NCBI GenBank assembly: GCA_023374045.1
Contig: CM041779.1
Span: forward strand, 266,424,131-266,488,130
Length of the DNA stretch: 64,000 nucleotides
Reading direction: 5' to 3'
Origin: Limonium bicolor
Lineage: Eukaryota; Streptophyta; Magnoliopsida; Caryophyllales; Plumbaginaceae
The position numbers and the translations under genes were made by a program. Each line of letters opens with the position of its first letter. Position 1 is the stretch's first letter. Shown here one piece after another: positions 35,596-45,699 of this stretch. The notes below the pieces were generated by a model. It worked only from the letters and a program-made list of their open reading frames with translations, did no database searches and was not told where the DNA came from.

Positions 35596-36214
35596 AGGAA
35601 AGGTTGACCACAGCCCCAGTATTGACCTTGCCTTCGGGGACAGACGGATTTGAGGTTTTCAGCGATGCTTCCAAGTATGGCTTGGGATGTGTCTTGATGC
35701 AACATGGGAAAGTCATAGCCTATGCATCGAGACAGCTGAAGGAGTACGAGACCAGATACCCGACGCACGACCTAGAGCTTGCAGCAGTAGTCTTCGCCCT
35801 GAAGATTTGGAGGCACTACTTGTACGGTGTTTCCTGCAAGATCTACACCTACCACAAAAGCCTCAAGTACATCTTCACTCAGAGGAACTAAATATGAGGC
35901 AAAGGAGATGGTTGGAGCTGATCAAGGATTATGATCTGGAGATTTTATATCATGAGGGGAAGTCTAACCTAGTGGCCGATGCTCTGAGTAGGAAGAAAAG
36001 CCATTCTGTGAATTCGATGTGGGTTCTCCCAGACGAGTTAGTTCGTGACTTCGAGAAGCTGAATTTGGAGGTGGTGGAGGTTGGAGGAGTAGAGCGCGAG
36101 GTGAGGTTGTACCACATGAGTGTCTCTTCCGACATCTATGGGGAGATACTCAAAGGACAGCCTGGTGATGCGAAGCTGGAGCGCATCAGGGAAAATGAAG
36201 GAAGGGAAAGCTAA
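35576..36214 (+). pseudogene. Tekay RNase H and connection region
   Basis: The frame 35592-35891 shows [15 protein letters not shown] (first catalytic Asp), [22 protein letters not shown] (catalytic Glu) and then [12 protein letters not shown], where the usual Asp of TDHKSL is Tyr. A frameshift near 35885 moves to another frame with NMRQRRWLELIKDYDLEI and SNLVADALSRK (last catalytic Asp). The rest leads toward integrase. Broken and missing one acidic residue. Confidence 0.85.
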
Positions 36215-37270
36215 GGGGTTCGAGACCCATAGTGACGGCAGTCTGAGGTTTAGAGGTCGATGGTGTGTACCTCAGGGGTGCGTGGAGGTAAAGGAGAGAT
36301 GATGAGGGAGGCTCATAATACTCCTTACTCAGTTCATCCTGGCAGTGATAAGTTGTATAAGGACCTAAAGAAGATGTTTTGGTGGCCCAAGATGAAGAGG
36401 GAAGTTGCAGAGTTTGTGTCGAAGTGCCTTACCTGTTAGAAGGTCAAATTCGAGCACAAGAGGATGGGAGGTTTATTGCAGCCATTGGAGGTCCCAAAGT
36501 GGAAGTGGGACTCCATTTCCATGGACTTCGTGATGGGTTTACCACCGGCGAAGGGAGGAGTCAATCAGATTTGGGTGATAGTGGACCGACTTACTAAGTC
36601 TGCACGGTTCATACCCATGAAGAAGACGTGGTCCATGAGCCAGTTGGTGGATGCTTACATTAGAAATGTGGTGATATCATGGAGTACCTAAGACCATCAT
36701 TTCAGACAGAGACTCGAGGTTCTTAGCCCATTTCTGGCAGCAATTTCAGAAGGCGATGGGCACCAAGTTGAAGTTGAGCACTGCGTTTCATCCAGCCACT
36801 GATGGTCAGACAGAGAGAACCATCCAGACCTTGGAGGACATGCTTCGGCATGTGTGATGGACTTCCAGGGTTCGTGGGCTGATATGCTACATCTGATAGA
36901 GTTTTCTTAACAACAGTTACCACACCAGCATCAAGATGGCTCCTTATGAAGCTTTGTATGGGAGGAAGTGTAGGACGTCGTTATGTTGGAGCGACATTAG
37001 TGAGACTGTTGTTTTGGGGCCTCAGTTGATTGAAGAGACTATGGAGCAAGTCCGGATGATCCAGAGACGAATGAAGGTAGCACAGGACAGGCAGAAGTCC
37101 TATGCCGATCTCAAGCGCAGACCAGTTGAGTTCGAGGTGGGAGATAGAGTTTTCTTGAAAGTATCTCCGGTGAGAGGGGTGACCAGGTTCGGGAAGAAAG
37201 GGAAGCTCAGTCCCAAATTCGTTGGACCCTATGAGATCTTAGAGAGGGTTGGGAGGTGGCATACCGACTA
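36215..37270 (+). pseudogene. Tekay integrase, multiply interrupted
   Basis: The zinc module is visible as HPGSDKLYKDLKKMFWWP then KCLTC followed by a TAG (36436-36438). The core contains WDSISMDFVMGLPP (first Asp, about 36510), [16 protein letters not shown] (second Asp, about 36700) and [18 protein letters not shown] (Glu, about 36800), so the D, D, E triad is recognisable but spread over different frames. Stops occur near 36855 and 36897. MAPYEALYGRKCRTSLCW at 36936 and the GPYEILERVG block near 37230 form the C-terminal part. Confidence 0.85.
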
Positions 37271-37600
37271 GCGCTTCCTTGTGAGCTGGAGAAAATTCAC
37301 AACGTTTTCCATGTGTCCCAGCTGAAGTGGTATGTTCCCGACCCTTCGCATGTGTTGCAGCCAGAGGTCTTGGACCTAGAGCAGAATCAATCCTATGAGG
37401 AGTATCCCATCAGAGTGATGGACACTAAGACCAGGGAGACACGATCAAAGTCCATCCGTATGGTCAAGGTCTTATGGTCTAATCATGGTACCGAAGAGGC
37501 TACATGGGAGTAGAGGAGGAAATGAGGAAGAGGTACCCACAGCTCTTCGATCAGGTAACCGCTCAAGTCAGTAATTCGTTTAGCAGTTTTTCGCCTTATG
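37256..37600 (+). pseudogene. Tekay integrase C-terminus and chromodomain
   Basis: HNVFHVSQLKWYVPDPSHVL precedes a chromodomain-like segment, YPIRVMDTKTRETRSKSIRM then VKVLWSNHGTEEATWE (about 37400-37513). A TAG follows because of a one-base slip, and the expected EEEMRKRYPQLF continues in the next frame (37513-37550). In plants such chromodomains direct integration to heterochromatin. This part marks the element as a chromovirus. Confidence 0.85.
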
Positions 37601-37625
37601 GATAAGTTTTAGCTTCGAGGGCGAA

Positions 37626-37648
37626 GCTTTCTTTTAAGGGGGATGAGA
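37626..37648 (+). other. Polypurine tract of the Tekay element
   Basis: GCTTTCTTTTAAGGGGGATG runs up to the LTR start at 37649. The TTTTAAGGGGG core is the same as in LARD-B. Confidence 0.85.
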
Positions 37649-40190
37649 TGAAATACCCAGAAAATTCCAAGCTAGGAATAATATAGTATATGGTATGGGT
37701 AGCATGTCTGAGGTTAGTTAAGGTGGCCCAGGGAATTAATCTTTCTCCTTAAAGTGTTTCTGAATATTGGTAATGTTTTGCCTTAATGGATTTAATTATA
37801 TTTCGAATGCTATATGATATGGTATTATTTCTCCTCCTAATTTCTCTAAGTTAATTAAACTTCAAATTACTATTCCGGAGTATTCTTTCCAACTTATTTT
37901 AAGTATTCAGAGTTCGAATTCAATTTGGCTTTCTCTTGTGGTTATTTGATTTTAAGAGTTCAAATTCTATTTGACTACTCAAAATATTATTTTGTTAACT
38001 CTCCTTATTCTTCTCTCAGTAAATATATTACTGGTGTTTTCTTTTTTCTTTTAACGGGTTGTTCTTTTCCTTTGTTAAACCTTTAAATTATTTACAAACA
38101 TCTCTCCTCTTTTCTAAATTATTTCTTTCCAAATAAATGTTTATTAATTGACTTCTTGATTTTGTTTCTCGTTCTGATTTATTCTTTCCTGAATTACTTC
38201 ACCAATCTCCTTTTACTAATCTTCATAATTTAACGAGATCTATCTTTTGGAAATATTTTAATTACCGAGAGTTAGAACTCTTTCTTAATTATTTTATTTG
38301 TATTTCCTTTTAGCATAAATCTTTAATTAGTTATTCTCTTTTTATTATACAAGTAATTCTATTTAAGGGTTGATTTCTCTTCATTATTCTCCATCCTCAA
38401 TACGCCGCTCTTGCGTTTCTCTCTGCTCATTATTTTTCACGCTCTTTCTTTTCAAACCCTTGGTGATTTCTCGCTAGTGCCGTCGAGGTCTGATTATTCC
38501 CTGGTGTCCAGTTGGTAGATTGTCGGGTAATGTATTCTACTTAGTTGTTTAGTTATCTACTCGTTGCTCGATGAATTCTGATTGCTGATTTTTGGTTATC
38601 TAGACGCCGATTACATCGACGAGTGCTATCATTAGTCCGGAGCAGTTGGGCTCTTGAGGGATTTGGTTGTTCCAGGTAAATTCTATGCTCAATGATTGTT
38701 TGACTGATGTTTTGTAAAAGAATTGGAAAAGGTTCCGCTATGTTTTGTGGGTTCTCGATTGTGGTTTGAGGATTTGGAGTTGATTCCCACGTTTTGGAAT
38801 TGAGGAATTGGTTTGAGATTGTGGTATTTCGATTATGGTTTGGGAGTCTTTCACAGGTTGTATTCTATTGTTTGGGAGCCCATAGGGCTCCCCATTATTA
38901 TTATTTGCGCTGCACACATTGTTGCAGTTAAGCTCTATGATCTACTCTATGTTACTGCTGTTTCATAGGGGGTGTGCACACTTAAGGACTTAGGGTGAGG
39001 TGGTTGTTTGACGGTCCCATAGGTGACTGTCCTGGAATTGTTGTTTGGGGTCCCATAGGTGACCCCGTGTTCGGAATTGTGGTTATCTCCTGTTGAAAGC
39101 TCCCTACTATGGTTTCTTGGTATCGTTATGTTTTCTGGAAATTCATCAACTATTCAGTAAACTCTTCTCATCTGTTTATTAAAGGCAAATGAGTTCTAAA
39201 ATGTATTTTACAGGTTGAGGTGGAATTTACTCAGTTTTTCTGATTTGTGCGATCCTTTCTGTGTTTTGTCTATGTTTTATGATCGCAGGTATGGATGACT
39301 AATTATGGGGATCGGGACGACGAATCACATAGTTTAGGGACTACGAATAATTAAGGCGATGTTTTGAATTTCAGTGATTAAGAGATGTTATGTTGTTTTC
39401 AGAGTTTTATACATTGAATGTTTATTTTGCTTCCGCGTAACTTGAAGTTAACTTTGTTTTTAAGTGTTAATTGGTTCATTAGCCTGAGCACCCATGGGAA
39501 TTGGGTGTGGCGGTAATGCCCTGGACGTTTTGAGATCCGCTGCTGAGTTAAAGGTTATGTTCATCTGAGTTTTGGTTAAATGAATTTATTGGCGTTTATG
39601 AATTGGTTTTATTTGAGTTTGAGCTTGTACTAAGTATTTAATAATGATCTTATCTGTTCAAGAGTTCCTCATGTTGTTATTGAGTTTTACATGAGAGTTT
39701 CTAATGGTTTTTGGTTTCTGTTTACATTTTAAAAGCTGCACTTAAGGACCTGCCCGAACGTCCGTCCGGACATCAATGTTCGGACAGGCCCCGAAAGTTT
39801 CAAGGTTTTTCATCGTTTGGCTGTGTCCGAACATCTGTCCGAACTTCTATGTTCGGACAGCATGCGAGGACGGGTTCAGCATGCAAGTCTCGACTTATGT
39901 CCGAACTTGCAAGTTCGGACCAATGTTCGGACCACGTAAGGTTTTTTCCAAAGATTTGAAACTCGACTTGTGTCCGAACTTCGAAGTCCAGACACAAGTT
40001 CAGACGTTTGGTTTTCCGGAGTCTATTTCGCTTCGGCTTGTGTCCGAACTTTCCATGTCCGGACACAAGTTCGAACCTACTCTGTTTTGCCCTTTTAGGA
40101 CTCGTTTGAAGTCCGTTTTTAATGCCGTTTGCGCCATTAGATTTGTATTTTCATAAGCTATGTTTTGAGGTAAAAATCCAGGGTGTTACA
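37649..40190 (+). repeat. Tekay 3' LTR
   Basis: 2,542 bp from TGAAATACCC to GGGTGTTACA. T-rich first half; an inverted-repeat array lies at 39752-40075. The 5 bases after the LTR are ATAAA (40191-40195), the candidate target-site duplication. The termini are the same as those of LARD-A and LARD-B. No gene inside. Confidence 0.88.
39752..40075. repeat. Inverted-repeat array in the Tekay LTR (five units, ~72-73 bp)
   Basis: Units start near 39752, 39825, 39899, 39972 and 40042 (spacing 70-74 bp). The best-formed unit contains TCCGAACTTGCAAGTTCGGA; others have arms TGTCCGAAC and GTTCGGAC. The inner GAACTTGCAAG matches the core of LARD-A array 1. Confidence 0.88.
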
Positions 40191-41391
40191 ATAAAATCTC
40201 TGCAAATGACCAGTTAAGTTCTATCCATAGGCAACAATCTCAGAGTCAATTAACGGTTCTTAGAACCCTTCTCCTCCCTTCCTAGTTCTTTAGGTCAAAC
40301 TAGGTGGCAACTCTAGTCAATTCCGCCCTTGGGGCATAAGTCCGCGTGGAGCCCATTGAGAGAGGGTGTGGTATTCTCTGGCACTCCCCTTAAGCTTTCT
40401 GGGAAAGACGGACGATGAAGTAGGTATTTGAGGGCTGCCAGAATAACAGGTTTTCACCCTCCACAGAATGACAATTTCTATGATCTAGACTTCTTAGTCA
40501 GACCATACTTAGATAGACCCCCTCATACCGAAAAATCACCCTCCACAACAGGCATACACTAGATTAGATCAATAGAAAACAAGATAAAATAACCTTAAGC
40601 AAAATAAACTCAATTAAAAATTAACGAAAAATAAAGAGAAATATTAAAAATTAAACACAACCAAAAATTAAATAAGTGAAATAAAAATTCCAGAAACACC
40701 AATTAAAAATAAATTAGACCTAGACAAATTCTAAGCCTAAAAATAAAATAACTATAAAAATCAGAAATAAATAAACAACTAAAATAATCACCAGATCAAA
40801 CATAAATAAACAAATAAATTAAAAAAACAAAACAAAAATAAAAGAAAAGAAAAAGAAAAAAGTAATATAGAAATTAAGATAAAATAAAATAAAATTGAAC
40901 TAAAGAAAGAAAAAAACTACTCCCTCCGTCCTGAATTGACCGTCCTGTTTACTATTTGAACATGTTGTTTGATTTCAATTTTTAACATATAAGATATATT
41001 AATTTTGAAAATTTAAATTTTGCATATGATTCCTTACATGATAAACTATATAGTACAAAATTTAGTTTTATAAAATTATTTTATCTTATATGTTTAATAT
41101 TGGAGTGGAAAAACATGCCATAAAGCAAACAGGACGGTCAATTCAGGACGGAGGGAGTAAATAAAATTAATAAGAACAATATTAAACGAAACAATAAACA
41201 CACTAATCTAATAAAATAAAATTCCTAGAAACTAAGATAACTATAAAAATAAAAAAATCAATCAAAACAAATTAATTATCAAATAGAATAATAATAATTA
41301 AACAAAATAAAACAAAAATCAAATAACCTAAAAACAAACTAAACAAAACAAATAAATAAAAAAAGAATAAAGACTAAACTAAATAACCATA
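40191..41391 (-). other. A-rich leader of a minus-strand Ty3/gypsy element, interrupted by the MITE
   Basis: This lies downstream (minus strand) of the primer site at 41392-41411 and is cut by the Tekay insertion at 40190. Positions 40560-40917 and 41160-41385 are strongly A-rich without an open frame of note. Positions 40198-40315 resemble the reverse complement of 42928-43046. No gene recognised. Confidence 0.5.
40920..41157. mobile_element. Stowaway-type MITE
   Basis: 238 bp with terminal inverted repeats beginning CTCCCTCCGTCCTGAATTGA, perfect for about 31 bp, and flanked by TA on both sides (40918-40919 and 41158-41159). TA duplication plus a CTCCCTCCGT terminus defines Stowaway-like members of the Tc1/mariner superfamily. 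No coding capacity; mobilised in trans. Confidence 0.95.
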
Positions 41392-41411
41392 CCTCCCCAG
41401 TAACGGCGCCA
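41392..41411 (-). promoter_or_regulatory. Primer-binding site, GGCGCC type, of the 41418-42924 LTR
   Basis: The minus strand reads TGGCGCCGTTACTGGGGAGG six bases inside the LTR end, a type typical of Ogre/Tat elements. It fixes this LTR as a 5' LTR in minus orientation. Confidence 0.75.
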
Positions 41412-41417
41412 AAAACT

Positions 41418-42924
41418 TGCTGGGGTTAAAACCTAATTCGGCAAGTGTGTCGGTCTTTCTAACAAGTTTTCCTAGAAAGTATTCCCTAGGTTATCGAACC
41501 AAGGAGGCAGTATCTAGTTTAACTTCAATTTAAAATAACTATTAAATTATTGAGAACAGAAAGCAGGAAATTGGGGGGTTTAATTGATGAAATTGTAATT
41601 CTAAAATAAATAATAACAAGAACAATAACTACAAAAAGGAAAGTCTTGGTTTTCTTGATAATTATGGGAGAAATCCCGGTTTACTAATCCTCCTAATTCT
41701 CGGCTCCCTTCTCAATATGTTTACCAAATTCTATATTAAAATCCCATATCAAATTATTTCAAAACTCTCGGTCTCCCGTTCGGTGAAATCTAATTAACAA
41801 TTACCAAACCCTAACTCTTGTTATGAATTTACTAATTATAAATGGCTTTAAGCACGATCCAAATAGATAATCAATTAATATTTTAGAGGAATTGTCGTCT
41901 CTAAATTAACTGGTTTTGTTCCAGTAGTCTATTGAATGCCGCAGTTCTCACTTGTAAGCAGACAAACTAGTAATCTCTAATAATTGGCAAGACCATTAGA
42001 GAATTAAGATAAACAAAGAACAAAACTTTAATCTGATTTGAACTGGTAAAATAACAAAGATAATTGAACCTCGATTTCGGATTACATAGCAAGCCGGAAT
42101 CTAAAACAACTACTCAGACATGCTAAATTCATAACAACAATAATAGATTGAGAGAAAGCCATCAAATCTATAATGGAAATCTGATGTCGTAATCCCCAAT
42201 CTGCTCTACTATATCCAGCCTAACATGAACTGATGTCCTCCTCTCTCCTGTTCTAATCTTCACAGTGTGGCTAGGGTTTGGTGTCAAAAATCAAAATAGA
42301 ATAAAGCTCTCCTAAAACTGTAGTCTTTCTCCTCCTTTTATGTTGCGTGCCCTCTGCTTTGATAAATATAAAATGTTTATCTTTTCCTCTAAGTATCGTA
42401 ACAAATCTCTGGCTCTTTACTAGTATTGGTCAGGGTTTGCAAACAAGTACAGAAACCCAGACCAACTCTTAATTTAGGCAGAAGGTTTCACGATAAACTG
42501 GTCCAGGTTTGTAAACATGTACACAAACCTGGACCATGTCAAGAATTGTCCAGCGAGTATCTCGGTAGGATGGTCCGAGTTTGTAAACAAGTACATAAAC
42601 CCAGACCATGTCTGAAATTAGGCTGAGAGTTGTTCTCATGGTTGGTCCAGTTTGTAAACAAGTACACAAACCCGGACACACCTTAAAATGCACCAGAATA
42701 GTTGGTTTTGCTCCCGATTGGTCTCGTCTTGATTGTTAAGTTCTTGTCACATGCATCTAGACGCTTTTCATCAGTATTTTTACTTGTTTCAGCATAAAAC
42801 CATAAGTAAGGGGAGTTCTTCGCATATAACATAAAATAACATATAAGTAAGGAATGTATCATATAAATCAATAAAATATTAATCATATTAAGCGTAGAAA
42901 TATCGATAAATTCCACACTTATCA
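41418..42924 (-). repeat. 5' LTR of an Ogre/Tat-like element
   Basis: 1,507 bp; minus-strand start TGATAAGTGTGG (42924) and end CCAGCA (41418). The family call rests on the adjacent GGCGCC primer site. It contains an inverted-repeat array at 42428-42679. The ORF over the array is a repeat artefact. Confidence 0.65.
42428..42679. repeat. Inverted-repeat array in the Ogre/Tat-like LTR (four units, exactly 72 bp)
   Basis: Units start at 42428, 42500, 42572 and 42644. Each is about 36 bp; the clearest has arms GGTCCAGGTTTGT and ACAAACCTGGACC around AAACATGT. Confidence 0.9.
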
Positions 42925-43205
42925 AGTTTCCACCTAGTTTAACCTATAATTACTAGGAAGGAAAGAGAAAGGGTTTTAAGAACCGTTAGTTGATTGACTT
43001 TGAAATTATTGCCTATTGAATGGACTTATCAGGTCATTGCAGAGATTCTATGTGGGTTCGTACTGGGTTACGCCCCTTAGAAGTGGCAACGACCAAGACT
43101 TCGGTTGGCACCGAGGAAACCTCAGTCTACAATTGAAAGGATTACTTACTTTCAAAACCTTTTTAAAGATATTCATTTTAAAGGGCCACAAGGACATGGT
43201 AGGGT
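42925..43205. other. Retroelement-derived flank, unassigned
   Basis: No gene. Positions 42928-43046 are similar to the reverse complement of 40198-40315 (shared core around AACGGTTCTTA and AAACTAGGTGG). Confidence 0.4.
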
Positions 43206-43263
<58 letters not shown>

Positions 43264-43389
43264 TGTGTGTGTGTGTGTGTGTTGTGTGTGCGTGTGCGTG
43301 CGTGGTGGTGTTGTGGTGTGTGTGTGGTGTGTGTGCGTGCGTGCGTGCGTGCGTGAATTAATGGGTTGAGAGAGTTGATTGAATATAGG

Positions 43390-43440
<51 letters not shown>

Positions 43441-43483
43441 TGCGTGAATTAATGGGTTGAGAGAGTTGATTGAATATAGGAGG
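43206..43483. repeat. Compound (GA)n/(GT)n/(GTGC)n microsatellite with an internal ~58-bp duplication
   Basis: GA repeats occupy about 43207-43260 and GT repeats 43261-43283, followed by irregular GT/GTGC repeats to 43356 and again at 43392-43446. The segment GTGAATTAATGGGTTGAGAG plus following bases (to TAGGAGGT) occurs twice, after each GTGC tract. Open frames here are artefacts. Confidence 0.92.
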
Positions 43484-44143
43484 TAAGGCGAGCTTTTCTG
43501 CCAAGCTAGCACAGAAGTGATGATTAATGGATAAAAGGAATACAATGAGTACATGTCAAAAGATAGAAAATATCTAAAAAAGACCAGGAGTTTAATGAGT
43601 TAGGGTTTGTGAGAGTTAAAAAGAGATGATTCTCTGGTTTTGAGTGCTTTGGAAGGTATGAGTAATGCCTTTGGGTTGAAAAAGGTTTTTTTAAGTGGGG
43701 TCACTCCTTGGGTGGGTTGCCTACGTATTCAACTCCATATTGAGATCAGGCCTTACGTAGCTCTCGATTTATGAGATTTTGAGGTTTTTGAGAAAATTGG
43801 GCTTTTGAGGAGCTGAAGAGGGTTCAAGATCTAAAGGGGTTGGAATCCTCCATGGGCTTTGAAAAGATCAGGAAGTCAAGAGTCTTGTGATGAATTCAAG
43901 GGTTTGTGGGGGTCAAAAGGGATTTAAGTGTCTCGAAAGACACGAATACCGCCTTAGAGGTGCAAAGAGGTACTTGATTTGAATGGGATTTCCTATGTAC
44001 TCAACTCCCTGTTGAGATCATACCTTACGTAGTTCAAGGTTCAGGGTTTTGAGAGTCTTGAGGTTTTCAGAAACTTGGGTTTTTGACATTTTGGGTCTTT
44101 GAAGGGTCAAAGAGGTTTCATGATCATTTTGTTGAATCGAGGG
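43484..44143. other. Diverged repeat-derived DNA, unassigned
   Basis: No gene. Two related segments (about 43680-43800 and 43965-44060) share CTACGTATTCAACTCC / CTATGTACTCAACTCC and CCTTACGTAG, so this is a degenerate duplicated repeat about 285 bp apart. Confidence 0.4.
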
Positions 44144-45699
44144 TGAAATACCCCTAAATTAATTTAAATTAATTCAGGGGATTTCTTTTATTAAACCATA
44201 AATAATACTATTAATATTAAATTATGGTATGGAATTATGAATATTAAATTATTATATGGAATTGTGAAATTTATTTAGGGGTTTTCTCCTATTTAACCCT
44301 AATTATTATACATTATTATATAGTATTATGAATTTAATAATAAGATTTATAAGTCAATAAATCTTGGGAAAATTTCTAAACACTCCAAATATATTATAAT
44401 GATTTTAGGAAGTGTTGGAACATTGTTTTGAAACATAAAAGTCAATATAAATTCTAGAAACCTTAAAGCTTATTAAGCCTTGCTAGAGTTGACTTTTTGA
44501 GAATGGTCAAACCAGGCCATGAAACCTATACCAATAAATAGGTTATGAAAAACCATGAAGATCGATAAAAAGAACGTTAAAAACGGACCATCCTAGCCAA
44601 AGTTATGATAGATTGAAGTTTAGAGCCAAAATTTTGAGAAATGCTGACGTGTCAGTCAGCCAGGCATTACCACTGAACAGTCCCAGGTTTTTGACCGTTT
44701 TTGCATCTCAAGGGTCGATTTTCAAACGCCTATATCTCCTTCTCTACTCCACCATTTGGTATGCCGTCTTTTGCATTCGATTCTCCTATCATTCCTCTTT
44801 CTAACCATTACTCATACACCATCTAAACCTTTCTACATCCACTGGAAAATCAATCGAAAGTTGCCTACCCGAGATACTGCAACCCAGAAATCTGGAAATT
44901 CCAGTTGATGAGGTAACTTTGCTCAATCGTATATTCTTCGTTTGTGAATGAAAATTCACGTACAATACCTCGTTTTGAAGATCTTAAATTGCTCTACAAC
45001 TCTTATGAAGGAACCTCGAGCTAGTTCTCAATTGTTTGAAAGATTAAGGCGTCTAAAGTAGCTGCCTCGATCAGGTCGTGTTCTTGCCCAGATTTTTCCA
45101 GAAAATCGACTAGGTAAACTCAGATCTTGTGAGATCTATAACTCTCTCGTTCTGGATCCAAATTCGTTGATCCATAGCTCGTTTTAAAGATCATGGATTC
45201 CTCTTCAACTTGTATTTATACATCGAAGGCTGAATCACAACCAATTGGTACAGAAACGCGTCTAAAGTTCGTCACCTGATTCAGTTCTGCCCAGAATTTT
45301 CAGAATCTTATGGTAAATCCGATTTTTGTCCCTATCATAACTTTCTCATCCTTGTACGAAAATTAATGAACCATACCTTGTTGGAAAGCTCTTTAACTCT
45401 TCTTCAACTTTCCTTAAGGCAGCTAAAGCTGAATCGTCCTCATTTGGGAGCATTAAGCGTCCGAAGTAGGCAACTCGGTCATAATGCAATAGCAACCCAG
45501 AATTTCAGTGGTAAACTCGAATCTTGAAGAGTCTATAACTTTCTCACAGTGCTCCGTTTTCAATGATTCTTTCACCCATGTGTAGAGCTATGATTCCTCT
45601 TTTAAAATTGATAAAGACCTTGGATTTAATCGCTTTAGGTTGTGAGAACCAGATCTGCGAATTTGGCATCTTGGACTGCACATGAAATAATGAATCTAG
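44144..45699 (+). repeat. LTR-like sequence starting TGAAATACCCC with four diverged ~200-bp repeats
   Basis: TGAAATACCCC at 44144 matches the LTR start of the Tekay/LARD group, but no polypurine tract precedes it and no matching end was found. From about 44862 to 45690 four degenerate units recur at about 200 bp (44862, 45058, 45266, 45462), each with a CCCAGAA/CCCAGATTTT core, a GGTAAACTC-like segment and 'ATAACTTTCTC'. Possibly an old LTR. Confidence 0.4.

Larger units (their letters stand above)
32970..40190 (+). mobile_element. Tekay/Del-type chromovirus, plus strand, 5' LTR outside window
   Basis: Order on the plus strand: gag (32996), zinc knuckles, protease, RT, RNase H, integrase, chromodomain, polypurine tract, 3' LTR (37649-40190). 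A chromodomain after integrase plus the MAPYEALYGRKCR integrase block is typical of plant Tekay/Del chromoviruses. No 5' LTR or primer site precedes gag here. The simplest reading is that the Tat element inserted in the leader between primer site and gag, pushing the Tekay 5' LTR left of position 1. All coding regions are broken by frameshifts or stops. Confidence 0.82.

Noticed and set aside
43048..43554. 168-codon minus-strand ORF rich in Thr-His and Ser-Leu
   Set aside because: Translation of the (GT)n and (GA)n microsatellite.
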